From: Candidatus Cloacimonas sp.
GTDB lineage: Bacteria; Cloacimonadota; Cloacimonadia; Cloacimonadales; Cloacimonadaceae
Direction: 5' to 3'
NCBI GenBank assembly: GCA_035403355.1
Contig: DAONFA010000030.1
Span: forward strand, 1 to 28,114
DNA length: 28,114 bases
The first letter of the stretch is position 1. Every line of letters begins with the position of its first letter. The notes below the pieces were generated by a model. The model ran no database searches. It was not told the origin of the DNA and saw only the letters and a list, made by a program, of their open reading frames with translations. Shown piece by piece: positions 1 to 7,463 of this stretch. The position numbers and the translations under genes are program-made.

Positions 1-922
1 TGACTTCGCGACGAATTTTTGTTTTAACTCTAAACCGAGCTTCAGCTTTGACAGTGTCTAACAAAAGATAAATATTCTGTTACCTCTGCATTTTGTTGCA
101 ACCACAGAAGAATCGGTTTAGAGTCAAAACAAACAGCTTGTTTTGACTTACAATTTTGCCACAGCCATCACTGAAACCACAACTCACAAATTGCAAACAC
201 TGGCAACCGAGTATATTCTGGTTTCTTCATTTCAAAATTGTGAGTTAAAACAAGAATCCTGCGCACTGGCAACCGAATTTCACCAACCCCTCAAATTCCA
301 CAATAGTAAAGGATTTCCTTTTTCACATTTGCAGGGTTGAGTTGGAATTGTTCAGAAATAGCGACTGCGCAGTGAATTTTTGTTTTAACTCTAAACCGAG
401 CTTCAGCTTTGACAGTATCGGACAAAAGATAAATATTCTGTTACCTCTGCATTTCGTTGCAACCACAGAAGAATCGGTTTAGAGTCAAAACAAACAAGAA
501 TCCTGCACACTGGCAAACGAATTTCACCAACCCCTCAAATTCCGCAATCGTAAAAGAAAATGTTTTTTAAATTTGCAGGGTTGAGTTGGAATTGTTCAGA
601 AATTGTTACTTCGCGACGAATTTTTGTTTTAACTCTAAACCGAGCTTCAGCTTTGGCAGTATCGGACAATAAATAAATTTCCTGTTACCTCGGCATTTCG
701 TTGCAACCACAGAAGAATCGGTTTAGAGTCAAAACGCTCACAGCTTTGACAGTATCGGACAAAAGATAAATATTCTGTTACTTCTGCATTTTGTTGCAAC
801 CACAGAAGAATCGGTTTAGAGTCAAAACGCTCACAGCTTTGAAAGTTGAAGTCAACGAACAAAATTTCCTGTTACCTCTGCATTTTGTTGCAACCACAGA
901 AGAATCGGTTTAGAGTCAAAAC
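1..922. repeat. Array of structured intergenic repeats (110-bp elements in a 244-bp period)
   Basis: Gene-free array. Full elements of exactly 110 bp lie at 21-130, 382-491 and 626-735. Each begins GTTTTAACTCTAAACCGA and ends TCGGTTTAGAGTCAAAAC, which are inverted copies with one mismatch. Inside, TTCTGT/ACAGAA and CTTTG/CAAAG can form further stems, so a transcript or single strand would fold into a closed multi-stem structure. Two partial copies (736-828 and 829-922) lack the left arm and follow at a 93-94 bp period. Elements 2 and 3 start 244 bp apart, and the 130 bp before each (252-381 and 496-625) are near-identical. Both strands carry short open frames in the repeats, but these only echo the repeat and are not called. 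The array may continue left of the window. Confidence 0.85.
135..251. repeat. Second-family inverted-repeat element inserted in the array
   Basis: Unit 1 of the array is 361 bp where unit 2 is 244 bp. The difference is a 117-bp insertion here, flanked by AAAC on both sides (131-134 and 248-251). Its ends, GTTTTGACTTACAATTTTG (140-158) and CAAAATTGTGAGTTAAAAC (233-251), are inverted copies with two mismatches. They share the GTTTTRACT terminus of the 110-bp elements, while the interior is unrelated. A fragment of the same right end recurs at about 933-951. The architecture is MITE-like; no transposase is visible nearby. Confidence 0.65.
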
Positions 923-1040
923 GATCCCAGGCCAAAATTGTGAGTTAAAACAAGAACTCTTATAAAATACCATCTGGCAACTTTATTCTTTTTACAGCCC
1001 AAGATAGTTGTTTACCAATTCCTATTTTTTGGCGATTTGC

Positions 1041-1104
1041 GGCGAATGAGATTCCCGTATCGTTCCCATATCGCAATACGAGAACGATACGGGAGTCATA
1101 TCGG
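1041..1104. repeat. Dispersed palindromic repeat, copy 1
   Basis: An imperfect palindrome with 16-bp arms (1050-1065 and 1082-1097, core CCCGTATCGTTC / GAACGATACGGG, one mismatch) around a 16-nt loop. The 64-bp segment matches the reverse complement of 26611-26674 at 57 of 64 positions, so this is a REP-like dispersed element rather than a local hairpin. It lies in the gap before the DUF1848 gene. Confidence 0.75.
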
Positions 1105-1234
1105 CGTGTTATAGAAAAAATATGGGATAGTGATAACCACCAGCTAATATTTTCCTTGTCTGAAATGTTATTATCTCTAAGCTGGAATCAATATCAAAGT
1201 GAGATAATATTTTGGAGGCAAAAAAGAAGACAAT

Positions 1235-2146
1235 ATGGAACCGGTAATCATTTCTGCTTCGCGAGCCACAGATATACCCGCTTTTTATTCGGACTGGTTA
1301 ATTTCCCGGGTGGAGGAAGGATGCTTAAAATGGCAAAATCCTTTTAATAGAAAGGTTCAGGATGTTTTCTTTGCCAAAACCCGACTTTTTGTGTTCTGGA
1401 GCAAAAATCCTTTCCCAATGCTGAAAAAGCTATCTTACTTTGATGAAAAGAGCTACCATTACTATTTTCAATTTACCGTAAATGACTATGAACAGGAAAA
1501 CTGGGAAAAAAATCTGCCAGCTTTGAAGCAACGCCTGGAGACCTTTATGAAACTTTCAGAACTTATTGGCAAGCAAAAAGTTATCTGGCGTTTTGACCCT
1601 CTTATTACAAGTGATAAGCTGCATCCCGATGAACTGCTAAAACGCATAGAAAAAATCGGTGACCAGCTTTTTCCCTATACGAATAGATTAGTTATCAGCT
1701 TTATAGACATAGAAATCTACAAAAAAGTGAAACGCAATCTTAGCGCTTTACCCGATAAAATTCAGGAAATAGATATTACTACAATGCACTATTTTGCCAG
1801 GGAATTGATGCAACTGAACCAGAAATGGAATTTGAAAATTGCTACCTGCGCTGAAAAAATAGACCTGCACCAATATGGAATTGAACATAATCGCTGCATT
1901 GATGACCGCCTGATTATTGAGCTCTTTTCATCAGATAAAGAATTAATGAACTTCCTGGGCTATAAACCCTCTTGCCAGACCGATTTTTTAACTTTTGGGA
2001 ACAATGTATCTTCATATAGCTATGAAAAATTGAAAGATAAAGGACAACGCAAATTTTGCGGCTGCATCAAAAGCAAAGATATCGGTAAATACAATACCTG
2101 CCAGAATGGATGTGTGTATTGTTATGCTAATTCAACAAGACAGTGA
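1235..2146 (+). CDS. DUF1848 protein with C-terminal radical-SAM-like cysteine motif
   Basis: A 303-residue protein of the DUF1848 family, recognised by the N-terminal ISASRATDIPAFY block (residues 7-19) and a C-terminal cysteine cluster. C289, C293 and C296 form CX3CX2C, the spacing radical SAM enzymes use to bind a [4Fe-4S] cluster. Here it is at the C-terminus instead of the N-terminus, preceded by C275 and C277. The biochemical function of the family is unknown; an Fe-S redox or radical role is inference. ATG at 1235 has GGAGG about 15 nt upstream. The gene is monocistronic, with repeats on both sides, and its stop codon overlaps the first unit of a 7-bp tandem repeat. There is no signal peptide, so it is cytoplasmic. 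Confidence 0.85.
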   Translation: MEPVIISASRATDIPAFYSDWLISRVEEGCLKWQNPFNRKVQDVFFAKTRLFVFWSKNPFPMLKKLSYFDEKSYHYYFQFTVNDYEQENWEKNLPALKQRLETFMKLSELIGKQKVIWRFDPLITSDKLHPDELLKRIEKIGDQLFPYTNRLVISFIDIEIYKKVKRNLSALPDKIQEIDITTMHYFARELMQLNQKWNLKIATCAEKIDLHQYGIEHNRCIDDRLIIELFSSDKELMNFLGYKPSCQTDFLTFGNNVSSYSYEKLKDKGQRKFCGCIKSKDIGKYNTCQNGCVYCYANSTRQ

Positions 2147-2637
2147 ACGGTGAAGGGTGAAGGGTGAAGGGTGAAGGGTGAACGGTGAAAGGTGAAGAGT
2201 GATAATGAAAAATGGAGAATTGAGAATTGAGAATTGAGAATGGAGAATGTATCAAGCGAAATAGATTTTTTTTTACAAAGAGAGAAAGAGAGAAAAGAGA
2301 TTAAATGGAGAATGGAGAATGGAGAATTGAGAATGGAGAATGGAGTGAGGCGTCCTGAAAATAGTGGACTAAAAATAAGAAAGAAACTCTGAACTCCCGA
2401 ACTTTGAACTCCCGAACTTTGAACTCCTGCACTAAGAACTTCCGCACTTTGAACTTCCGCACTTTGAACTTCCGCACTAAGAACTTCCGAACTTTGAACT
2501 TCCGCACTAAGAACTCCTGCACTTTGAACTCCCGCACTTTGAACTCCTGCACTTTGAACTTCTCTGACAATCCTCTAAATCCTTAAATCCTTAAATCCTT
2601 GTTTCTGAAATCCTTGTTCCTAAAATCCTTGTTTCTA
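2143..2637. repeat. Stacked short tandem repeats (7-, 15- and 8-bp units)
   Basis: Eight near-identical 7-bp units (GTGAAGG type) at 2143-2198 are followed by five GAGAATT-type 7-bp units at 2214-2248 and a further set at 2307-2345. Twelve 15-bp units (CTTTGAACTCCCGAA type, with CTAAGAAC variants) lie at 2387-2566. Two 8-bp units AAATCCTT (2577-2592) and three 15-bp units AAATCCTTGTTTCTA (2593-2637) follow. Because 15 is a multiple of 3, both strands stay open through the main array and encode pentapeptide repeats; I regard these as artefacts. This is the whole content of the gap between the DUF1848 gene and the next operon apart from the promoter. Confidence 0.9.
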
Positions 2638-2678
2638 AAATCAAATCTGCGTGCAACAAATCCTCTTTCCTTTTTTGC

Positions 2679-2706
2679 TTGACGGATTAAATCCAAAATA
2701 AAGAAT
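2679..2706 (+). promoter_or_regulatory. Candidate sigma-70-type promoter of the 2741-13180 operon
   Basis: TTGACG at 2679-2684, a 16-bp spacer, then AAGAAT at 2701-2706 (4 of 6 to TATAAT), about 35 bp before the ATG at 2741. It is the only reasonable hexamer pair between the tandem repeats and the operon. It is not confirmed by any transcription data. Confidence 0.4.
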
Positions 2707-2740
2707 AGTAAAAAAGCTAAAATTGATAGTAGGACAGGTG

Positions 2741-4021
2741 ATGAAGGATAAAGAAAACATCTTGGCGTTGCTAAAGCAAGAAGTAGCTCCTGCAGTTGGA
2801 TGCACAGAACCAGCTGCCGTTGCTTTAGCCGGAGCTTATGCTGCAAGTGTGATGGAGGGGAAAATCATCTCTGCCAATTTAATTGTAAGCCCCAATATTC
2901 TGAAAAACGGTATGGGCGTAGGCATTCCCAATACCAATTTACTGGGTTTGGAGATTGCTTTTGCGTTAGGTATATTAGTTGCCAAACCGGAGAAGGAATT
3001 GGAGGTTTTGTCAGATTTGGATGCAGAGACCATTGATAAAGCACAGCAGATGCTGGCAGAAAAAAGAATCCAAACCAAAATGCTGGAGACCGAAGAAAAG
3101 GTTTGGATTGAAGCGGTAATAAAAACCCCAAAATCTGAAAGCAAGGCAATTTTACGGTGGCGGCATAACTGGCTGTATCATTTGGAAAAGGATAAAAAGA
3201 TTTTACGGCACCAGGAACTGGAAGCTGAAAATGCGCTTGGCTTAATTTCCTGCACTGCTTATACTGTGAAGGATTATTACGATTTTTGTATCAATACGGA
3301 TATTAGCAATTTGGAAAAGATTGATTTGGGAATGAAGGTTAACCGCAAAATAGCGGATTTTGGTTTATCTAACAATTCCGGCATAAATGTAGGCAAGATG
3401 ATTATGGAGCAAATAAAAAGTGGTCTTTTGGGCGATGATATTCATCATTATGCTATGGCTCTTACGGCGGCGGCAACTGATGCCAGAATGAGTGGTTGCA
3501 ACTTACCTGTAATCAGTAATTCCGGAAGCGGAAATCAAGGTTTGGCTATTACTTTACCCATTATTGCAGTTGCCGAAAAACTTGGCAGTAACAAAGAAGA
3601 ACTAATCAGAGCTTTAGCTTTAGGGCATTTGGTGAGTGTGCATATTAAACAAAAAATAGGTATTCTTTCCTGTATTTGCGGATGCCTTTCTGCTTCAGCA
3701 GGAGCTGCAAGTGGCATAGTTATGCTCTTAAAAGGCAATTATTCTCAAATTGAATATGCCATCAAAAATATGATTGCGGATACAGCAGGAATGGTTTGTG
3801 ACGGTGCCAAAGAAGGTTGTTCCTTAAAAGTTGCCACAACCACAAGCGCTGCCGTGCAAGCTGCTCTTTTGGCAAAAGCAGGAATTTGCGTTTCTTCCAA
3901 TGACGGTATTATTACTGAAAGTATTGAAGGGACAATTGATAATTTGGCTTATTTTGTAGCCAGGGGAATGCAGGATGCCGACAGCACCATCTTAAATATT
4001 ATGTTAAATAAAACAAAATAA
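2741..4021 (+). CDS. L-cysteine desulfidase / UPF0597 family (serine dehydratase alpha-like) Fe-S enzyme
   Basis: A 426-residue protein of the UPF0597/CyuA family, related to the alpha chain of Fe-S L-serine dehydratases. Characterised members use a [4Fe-4S] cluster to break L-cysteine into pyruvate, ammonia and sulfide. The family hallmark CTEP is at residues 21-24, and the C-terminal cysteines C311, C313, C315, C353 and C360 are candidate cluster ligands. The preferred start is ATG 2741 with AGGACAGG upstream; an in-frame TTG at 2723 would add six residues without a ribosome site. It is first in the seven-gene operon, 14 bp before urocanate hydratase, which suggests amino-acid catabolism. 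The substrate (cysteine versus another hydroxy or thiol amino acid) cannot be settled from sequence. Cytoplasmic. Confidence 0.85.
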   Translation: MKDKENILALLKQEVAPAVGCTEPAAVALAGAYAASVMEGKIISANLIVSPNILKNGMGVGIPNTNLLGLEIAFALGILVAKPEKELEVLSDLDAETIDKAQQMLAEKRIQTKMLETEEKVWIEAVIKTPKSESKAILRWRHNWLYHLEKDKKILRHQELEAENALGLISCTAYTVKDYYDFCINTDISNLEKIDLGMKVNRKIADFGLSNNSGINVGKMIMEQIKSGLLGDDIHHYAMALTAAATDARMSGCNLPVISNSGSGNQGLAITLPIIAVAEKLGSNKEELIRALALGHLVSVHIKQKIGILSCICGCLSASAGAASGIVMLLKGNYSQIEYAIKNMIADTAGMVCDGAKEGCSLKVATTTSAAVQAALLAKAGICVSSNDGIITESIEGTIDNLAYFVARGMQDADSTILNIMLNKTK

Positions 4022-4035
4022 AGGAGCGAAAAGAA

Positions 4036-6045
4036 ATGGCGGATATAAAATTTGAAGCTCATTTACCTTTGGAGCTACCTCCTGAGCCAACTTTTGAACC
4101 TAAAATTCGGAGAGCCCCAGATAGAGGATTGGATTTAAGCAACAATGATATTGCCTTGGCTTTAAAAAATGCCCTGCGCTATATTCCTGAAGAATTACAT
4201 AGCGTTCTGGCACCGGAATTTTTACAGGAACTGAAAACCAGAGGTAGAATTTATGGCTATCGCTATCGTCCGCAGGGTCATATTTACGGCAAACCGATTG
4301 ATGAATATAAAGGCATTACTCCAGCCAGAGCCATTCAAGTGATGATAGATAACAATTTGGATTTTGATGTTGCTTTATATCCTTATGAACTTGTTACTTA
4401 TGGTGAATCAGGACAGGTCTGTCAGAATTGGATGCAATATCGGCTAATTAAACAATACTTGGAAATAATGACAGAAAATCAAACCCTGGTTGTTGCTTCA
4501 GGGCATCCCTTAGGGCTTTTTCCTTCGCGTCCTGAAGCTCCCAGAGTTATATCTACCAATGGATTAATGGTTGGGAAATGGGATAACCCGGTAGAATTTA
4601 AACGCCTGACGGCATTAGGGGTGGCAAATTACGGTCAAATGACTGCCGGGGGATGGATGTATATAGGTCCTCAGGGCATTGTAAACGGAACTTATATCAC
4701 TTTGCTGAATGCAGGCAGAAAATATTTGGGTATTCCGGAAGATAAAAATCTGGCAGGTGTGCTTTATGTTTCTTCAGGTTTGGGTGGAATGAGCGGCGCT
4801 CAAAGCAAAGCAATAGAAATTGCCGGTGGCATTGGCATTATTGCCGAAGTGGATAAAAGCAGAATAGAAACCAGATACAGTCAGGGCTGGGTTAGCAAGG
4901 TCTCCAGCAATTTGGAAGAGGTCTTTAAGTGGGTAGATGAAGCCCGACAAAGCAAAAAACCGCTCTCTATTGCTTATTACGGTAATATTGTTGACCTGCT
5001 GGAATATATAGATAAAAATAACATCAAAGTGGAATTGCTTTCGGACCAAACCTCGTGTCATGTAGTTTACGAAGGTGGTTATACCCCCGTAGGAATTAGT
5101 TATGAAGAAGGGCGTAAACTTCTGGCAGAAGATATTGAATTATTCAAGCAAAAAGTAGATTTCTCCCTGCGCAGACATTTTAATGTGCTGAAGAGCTTAA
5201 CGGAAAAGGGCTCTAAATTTTGGGATTATGGCAACAGCTTTATGGCAAGTATATTTGATGCAGGAATAACAGAAATCTCCCGCAACGGAAATAATACCAA
5301 TGACGGCTTTATTTGGCCCTCCTATGTGGAAGATATTATGGGTCCTATTTGTTTTGATTACGGTTACGGACCTTTCAGGTGGATTTGTCTTTCCCGCAAA
5401 GATGAAGACCTGCACAAAACAGACCTTGCTGCTATCTCTTTAATAGACCAAAATCGCAGTGCTATGGATAGAGATAATTACTATTGGATTTCTACCGCTG
5501 AAGAGAATAAACTGGTTGTAGGAACTAAAGCCAGGATTCTGTATGCTGATGAAGAAAGCAGAATAAAACTGGGACTGAAGTTCAACGAAATGATTCGCAA
5601 AGGTGAAATTGGTCCTGTTATGCTGGGTAGAGACCATCACGATGTTTCCGGAACGGATTCTCCTTTCCGCGAAACAGCCAATATTTATGACGGCTCAAAT
5701 TTGATGGCAGAAATGGCTACCCATTGTTTTGCCGGAAATATTGCCAGAGGAATGACTATAGTTGTTCTTTCCAATGGAGGCGGAGTTGGAGTAAGCCGTT
5801 GTATTAATGGCGGTAATGGAATTGTTTTAGATGGTAGCGAAAGAATGGATGAAGTTATTAAAAATGGTCTTTCCTGGGATGTTATGGGGGGAATTGCACG
5901 CAGAGCTTGGGCTCAAAATGAAGGTGCTGTAAAAACCGGAACTGCCTGGAACGAAAAACACAGTGACGAAGGCATTATAACCCTGGCAGAAAAGGTTGAC
6001 GAAGAAATGATTGAGCACTTGGTAAAAAAGGAGTTTGGAGCATAA
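4036..6045 (+). CDS. hutU: Urocanate hydratase (urocanase), long form
   Basis: Converts urocanate to 4-imidazolone-5-propionate, the second step of histidine degradation, using tightly bound NAD+ as an electrophile. The nucleotide-binding segment GLGGMSGAQ lies at residues 248-256, and the conserved late glycine-rich NGGGVGVSR at about 580-588. The 669-residue length matches the long (eukaryote-like, about 676 aa) branch rather than the 550-560 aa common bacterial form. AAGGAG precedes ATG 4036. The other histidine-pathway genes (hutH, hutI, formiminoglutamate enzymes) are not in the window, so the pathway must be dispersed or run on imported urocanate. It is co-transcribed with the desulfidase-like gene upstream and the uridylyltransferase 2 bp downstream. 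Confidence 0.93.
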   Translation: MADIKFEAHLPLELPPEPTFEPKIRRAPDRGLDLSNNDIALALKNALRYIPEELHSVLAPEFLQELKTRGRIYGYRYRPQGHIYGKPIDEYKGITPARAIQVMIDNNLDFDVALYPYELVTYGESGQVCQNWMQYRLIKQYLEIMTENQTLVVASGHPLGLFPSRPEAPRVISTNGLMVGKWDNPVEFKRLTALGVANYGQMTAGGWMYIGPQGIVNGTYITLLNAGRKYLGIPEDKNLAGVLYVSSGLGGMSGAQSKAIEIAGGIGIIAEVDKSRIETRYSQGWVSKVSSNLEEVFKWVDEARQSKKPLSIAYYGNIVDLLEYIDKNNIKVELLSDQTSCHVVYEGGYTPVGISYEEGRKLLAEDIELFKQKVDFSLRRHFNVLKSLTEKGSKFWDYGNSFMASIFDAGITEISRNGNNTNDGFIWPSYVEDIMGPICFDYGYGPFRWICLSRKDEDLHKTDLAAISLIDQNRSAMDRDNYYWISTAEENKLVVGTKARILYADEESRIKLGLKFNEMIRKGEIGPVMLGRDHHDVSGTDSPFRETANIYDGSNLMAEMATHCFAGNIARGMTIVVLSNGGGVGVSRCINGGNGIVLDGSERMDEVIKNGLSWDVMGGIARRAWAQNEGAVKTGTAWNEKHSDEGIITLAEKVDEEMIEHLVKKEFGA

Positions 6046-6047
6046 AA

Positions 6048-7463
6048 ATGAATACTCCCTTTATCCGATTGATGAAACAGGAAGGCATAAAGGAAGAAGT
6101 TATACGCACTTTTGAGGCATATTATAATTTACTTGCCCAAGGTGAAAAAGGGCTGATTGGTGAAGAAGAGATAAATCCTCCAGCGGAAAAGAATTTGATA
6201 GATTATGATAAGATAAGGCACTATTCCCGAAACTCGCTGTTGAAACATATTGCAGTTATTAAGCTTAATGGTGGTTTGGGAACGAGCATGGGTCTTTCTA
6301 AAGCAAAATCGCTGTTGCCGGTGAAGAATAATCTTAATTTTCTGGATATTATTGCGCGTCAGGTATTAACTTTAAGGTCAATTTCCGGATATGATATTTT
6401 ATTGCTTTTTATGAATAGCTATAATACGGATGAAGATACTTTAAAATACCTGGAAAAATATCCTGATTTAGGTAAGCAGGATTTACCTCTTTCCTTTTTA
6501 CAGAATAAATTTCCCCGCATTCGTCAGGATAACTTGCTGCCCTACGAAAACAAGGATAAGAAATTGATGTGGAATCCACCGGGGCATGGAGATATTTATA
6601 CTGCGATAGGGGAATATTTGGGTAAAATGATTGCCCAGGGTTACAGTTATGCCTTTGTTTCCAATGCCGATAATTTGGGGGCTATTGTAGATACTTCAAT
6701 TCCAGCATATATGGAAGATAACAGAATACCTTTTTTAATGGAAGTGTGTTTGCGAAGTCCGATGGATAAAAAAGGCGGTCACCTTTGTGAAGATAAATCC
6801 GGACAGCTGCTTTTAAGGGAGATTGCTCAATGTCCTGAAAAGGATTTGCCTGTTTTTCAGGATATTGATTATTACAAATATTTTAACACCAATAATCTGT
6901 GGATTGACCTTAGAGCTTTGGAATGGCATATAATTTCCAACGAGGGTTTAATGCTGCTACCCTTAATTGTAAATCCGAAAATGGTTGAAGGAACAGCTGT
7001 TTATCAATTGGAAACTGCAATGGGCTCAGCCATCAGTTTGTTCAACAATTCCAAGGCATTGGTTGTTTCCCGAGAGCGTTTTGTGCCCGTGAAAAAGACA
7101 ACTGACCTGTTAGCTCTCTGGTCGGATGTTTATGAGCTTAACGAACAGTATCAGATTGTTTTGAAACGAGGGGTAGCAAAAGCTCCTGTGATAGAACTGG
7201 AGGAGCAATATTACGGGAAAATTGAAGATATGCAAAAAAGGTTCAGTAAAGGCATTCCTTCTTTGAATAGCTGCAAAGAACTAAGGATTGATGGTGATGT
7301 AAGCTTTGGAGAGGATGTTATCTGTGAAGGGAAAGTAACCCTGAAAACCAGTTTCCCGGTGTTTGTTCAGAATTGTTTACTTACGGGAGAAGTGGATTTG
7401 AATGCGGTTGCAGCTAAGCAAAAGACAGGGCAGGAGGATAAAGATGGTTTCCAAAGCAGCTAA
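6048..7463 (+). CDS. UDPGP-family nucleotidyltransferase (UTP-glucose-1-phosphate uridylyltransferase-like)
   Basis: A 471-residue member of the UDPGP family, which makes UDP-sugars (UDP-glucose, or UDP-HexNAc in relatives) from UTP and a sugar 1-phosphate. The nucleotide-binding loop KLNGGLGTSMGLSKAKS spans residues 72-88, and the metal/UTP site NADNLGA follows. The C-terminal part resembles the left-handed helix segment of eukaryotic UGPases. This is the eukaryotic-type enzyme, not the GalU type. The exact sugar is uncertain. ATG 6048 is preceded by GGAG within the end of hutU. The 3' end overlaps the next gene's start by 20 bp, pointing to translational coupling with the MCE genes and perhaps a shared role in envelope building. 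Confidence 0.87.
   Translation: MNTPFIRLMKQEGIKEEVIRTFEAYYNLLAQGEKGLIGEEEINPPAEKNLIDYDKIRHYSRNSLLKHIAVIKLNGGLGTSMGLSKAKSLLPVKNNLNFLDIIARQVLTLRSISGYDILLLFMNSYNTDEDTLKYLEKYPDLGKQDLPLSFLQNKFPRIRQDNLLPYENKDKKLMWNPPGHGDIYTAIGEYLGKMIAQGYSYAFVSNADNLGAIVDTSIPAYMEDNRIPFLMEVCLRSPMDKKGGHLCEDKSGQLLLREIAQCPEKDLPVFQDIDYYKYFNTNNLWIDLRALEWHIISNEGLMLLPLIVNPKMVEGTAVYQLETAMGSAISLFNNSKALVVSRERFVPVKKTTDLLALWSDVYELNEQYQIVLKRGVAKAPVIELEEQYYGKIEDMQKRFSKGIPSLNSCKELRIDGDVSFGEDVICEGKVTLKTSFPVFVQNCLLTGEVDLNAVAAKQKTGQEDKDGFQSS

Noticed and set aside
647..862. Open frame on the - strand with a repeated 31-residue peptide (SCERFDSKPILLWLQ...)
   Set aside because: It only reflects the 93-bp period of the repeat array, which is a multiple of 3. 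It has no ribosome site and no family resemblance.
95..922. CRISPR array: a 36-bp repeat (GTTGCAACC...GTCAAAAC) occurs at 95, 456, 700, 793 and 887
   Set aside because: The intervals between copies are not unique spacers but near-identical to each other, spacing is irregular (361, 244, 93, 94 bp), and no cas gene is visible. The 36-bp unit is the 3' part of the larger 110-bp repeat.
1169..1208. Inverted repeat ATTATCTC/GAGATAAT before the DUF1848 gene as an operator or attenuator
   Set aside because: Arms are only 8 bp with a 23-nt loop in AT-rich DNA, which is easily a chance match.
2301..2570. Open frames on both strands with pentapeptide-like repeats (KVREF type on -, NSRTL type on +)
   Set aside because: A product of the 15-bp tandem repeat; both strands being open argues for composition, not coding.
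2723..2740. TTG start extending the desulfidase-like protein by six residues
   Set aside because: The ATG at 2741 has a ribosome site and begins where family members begin.
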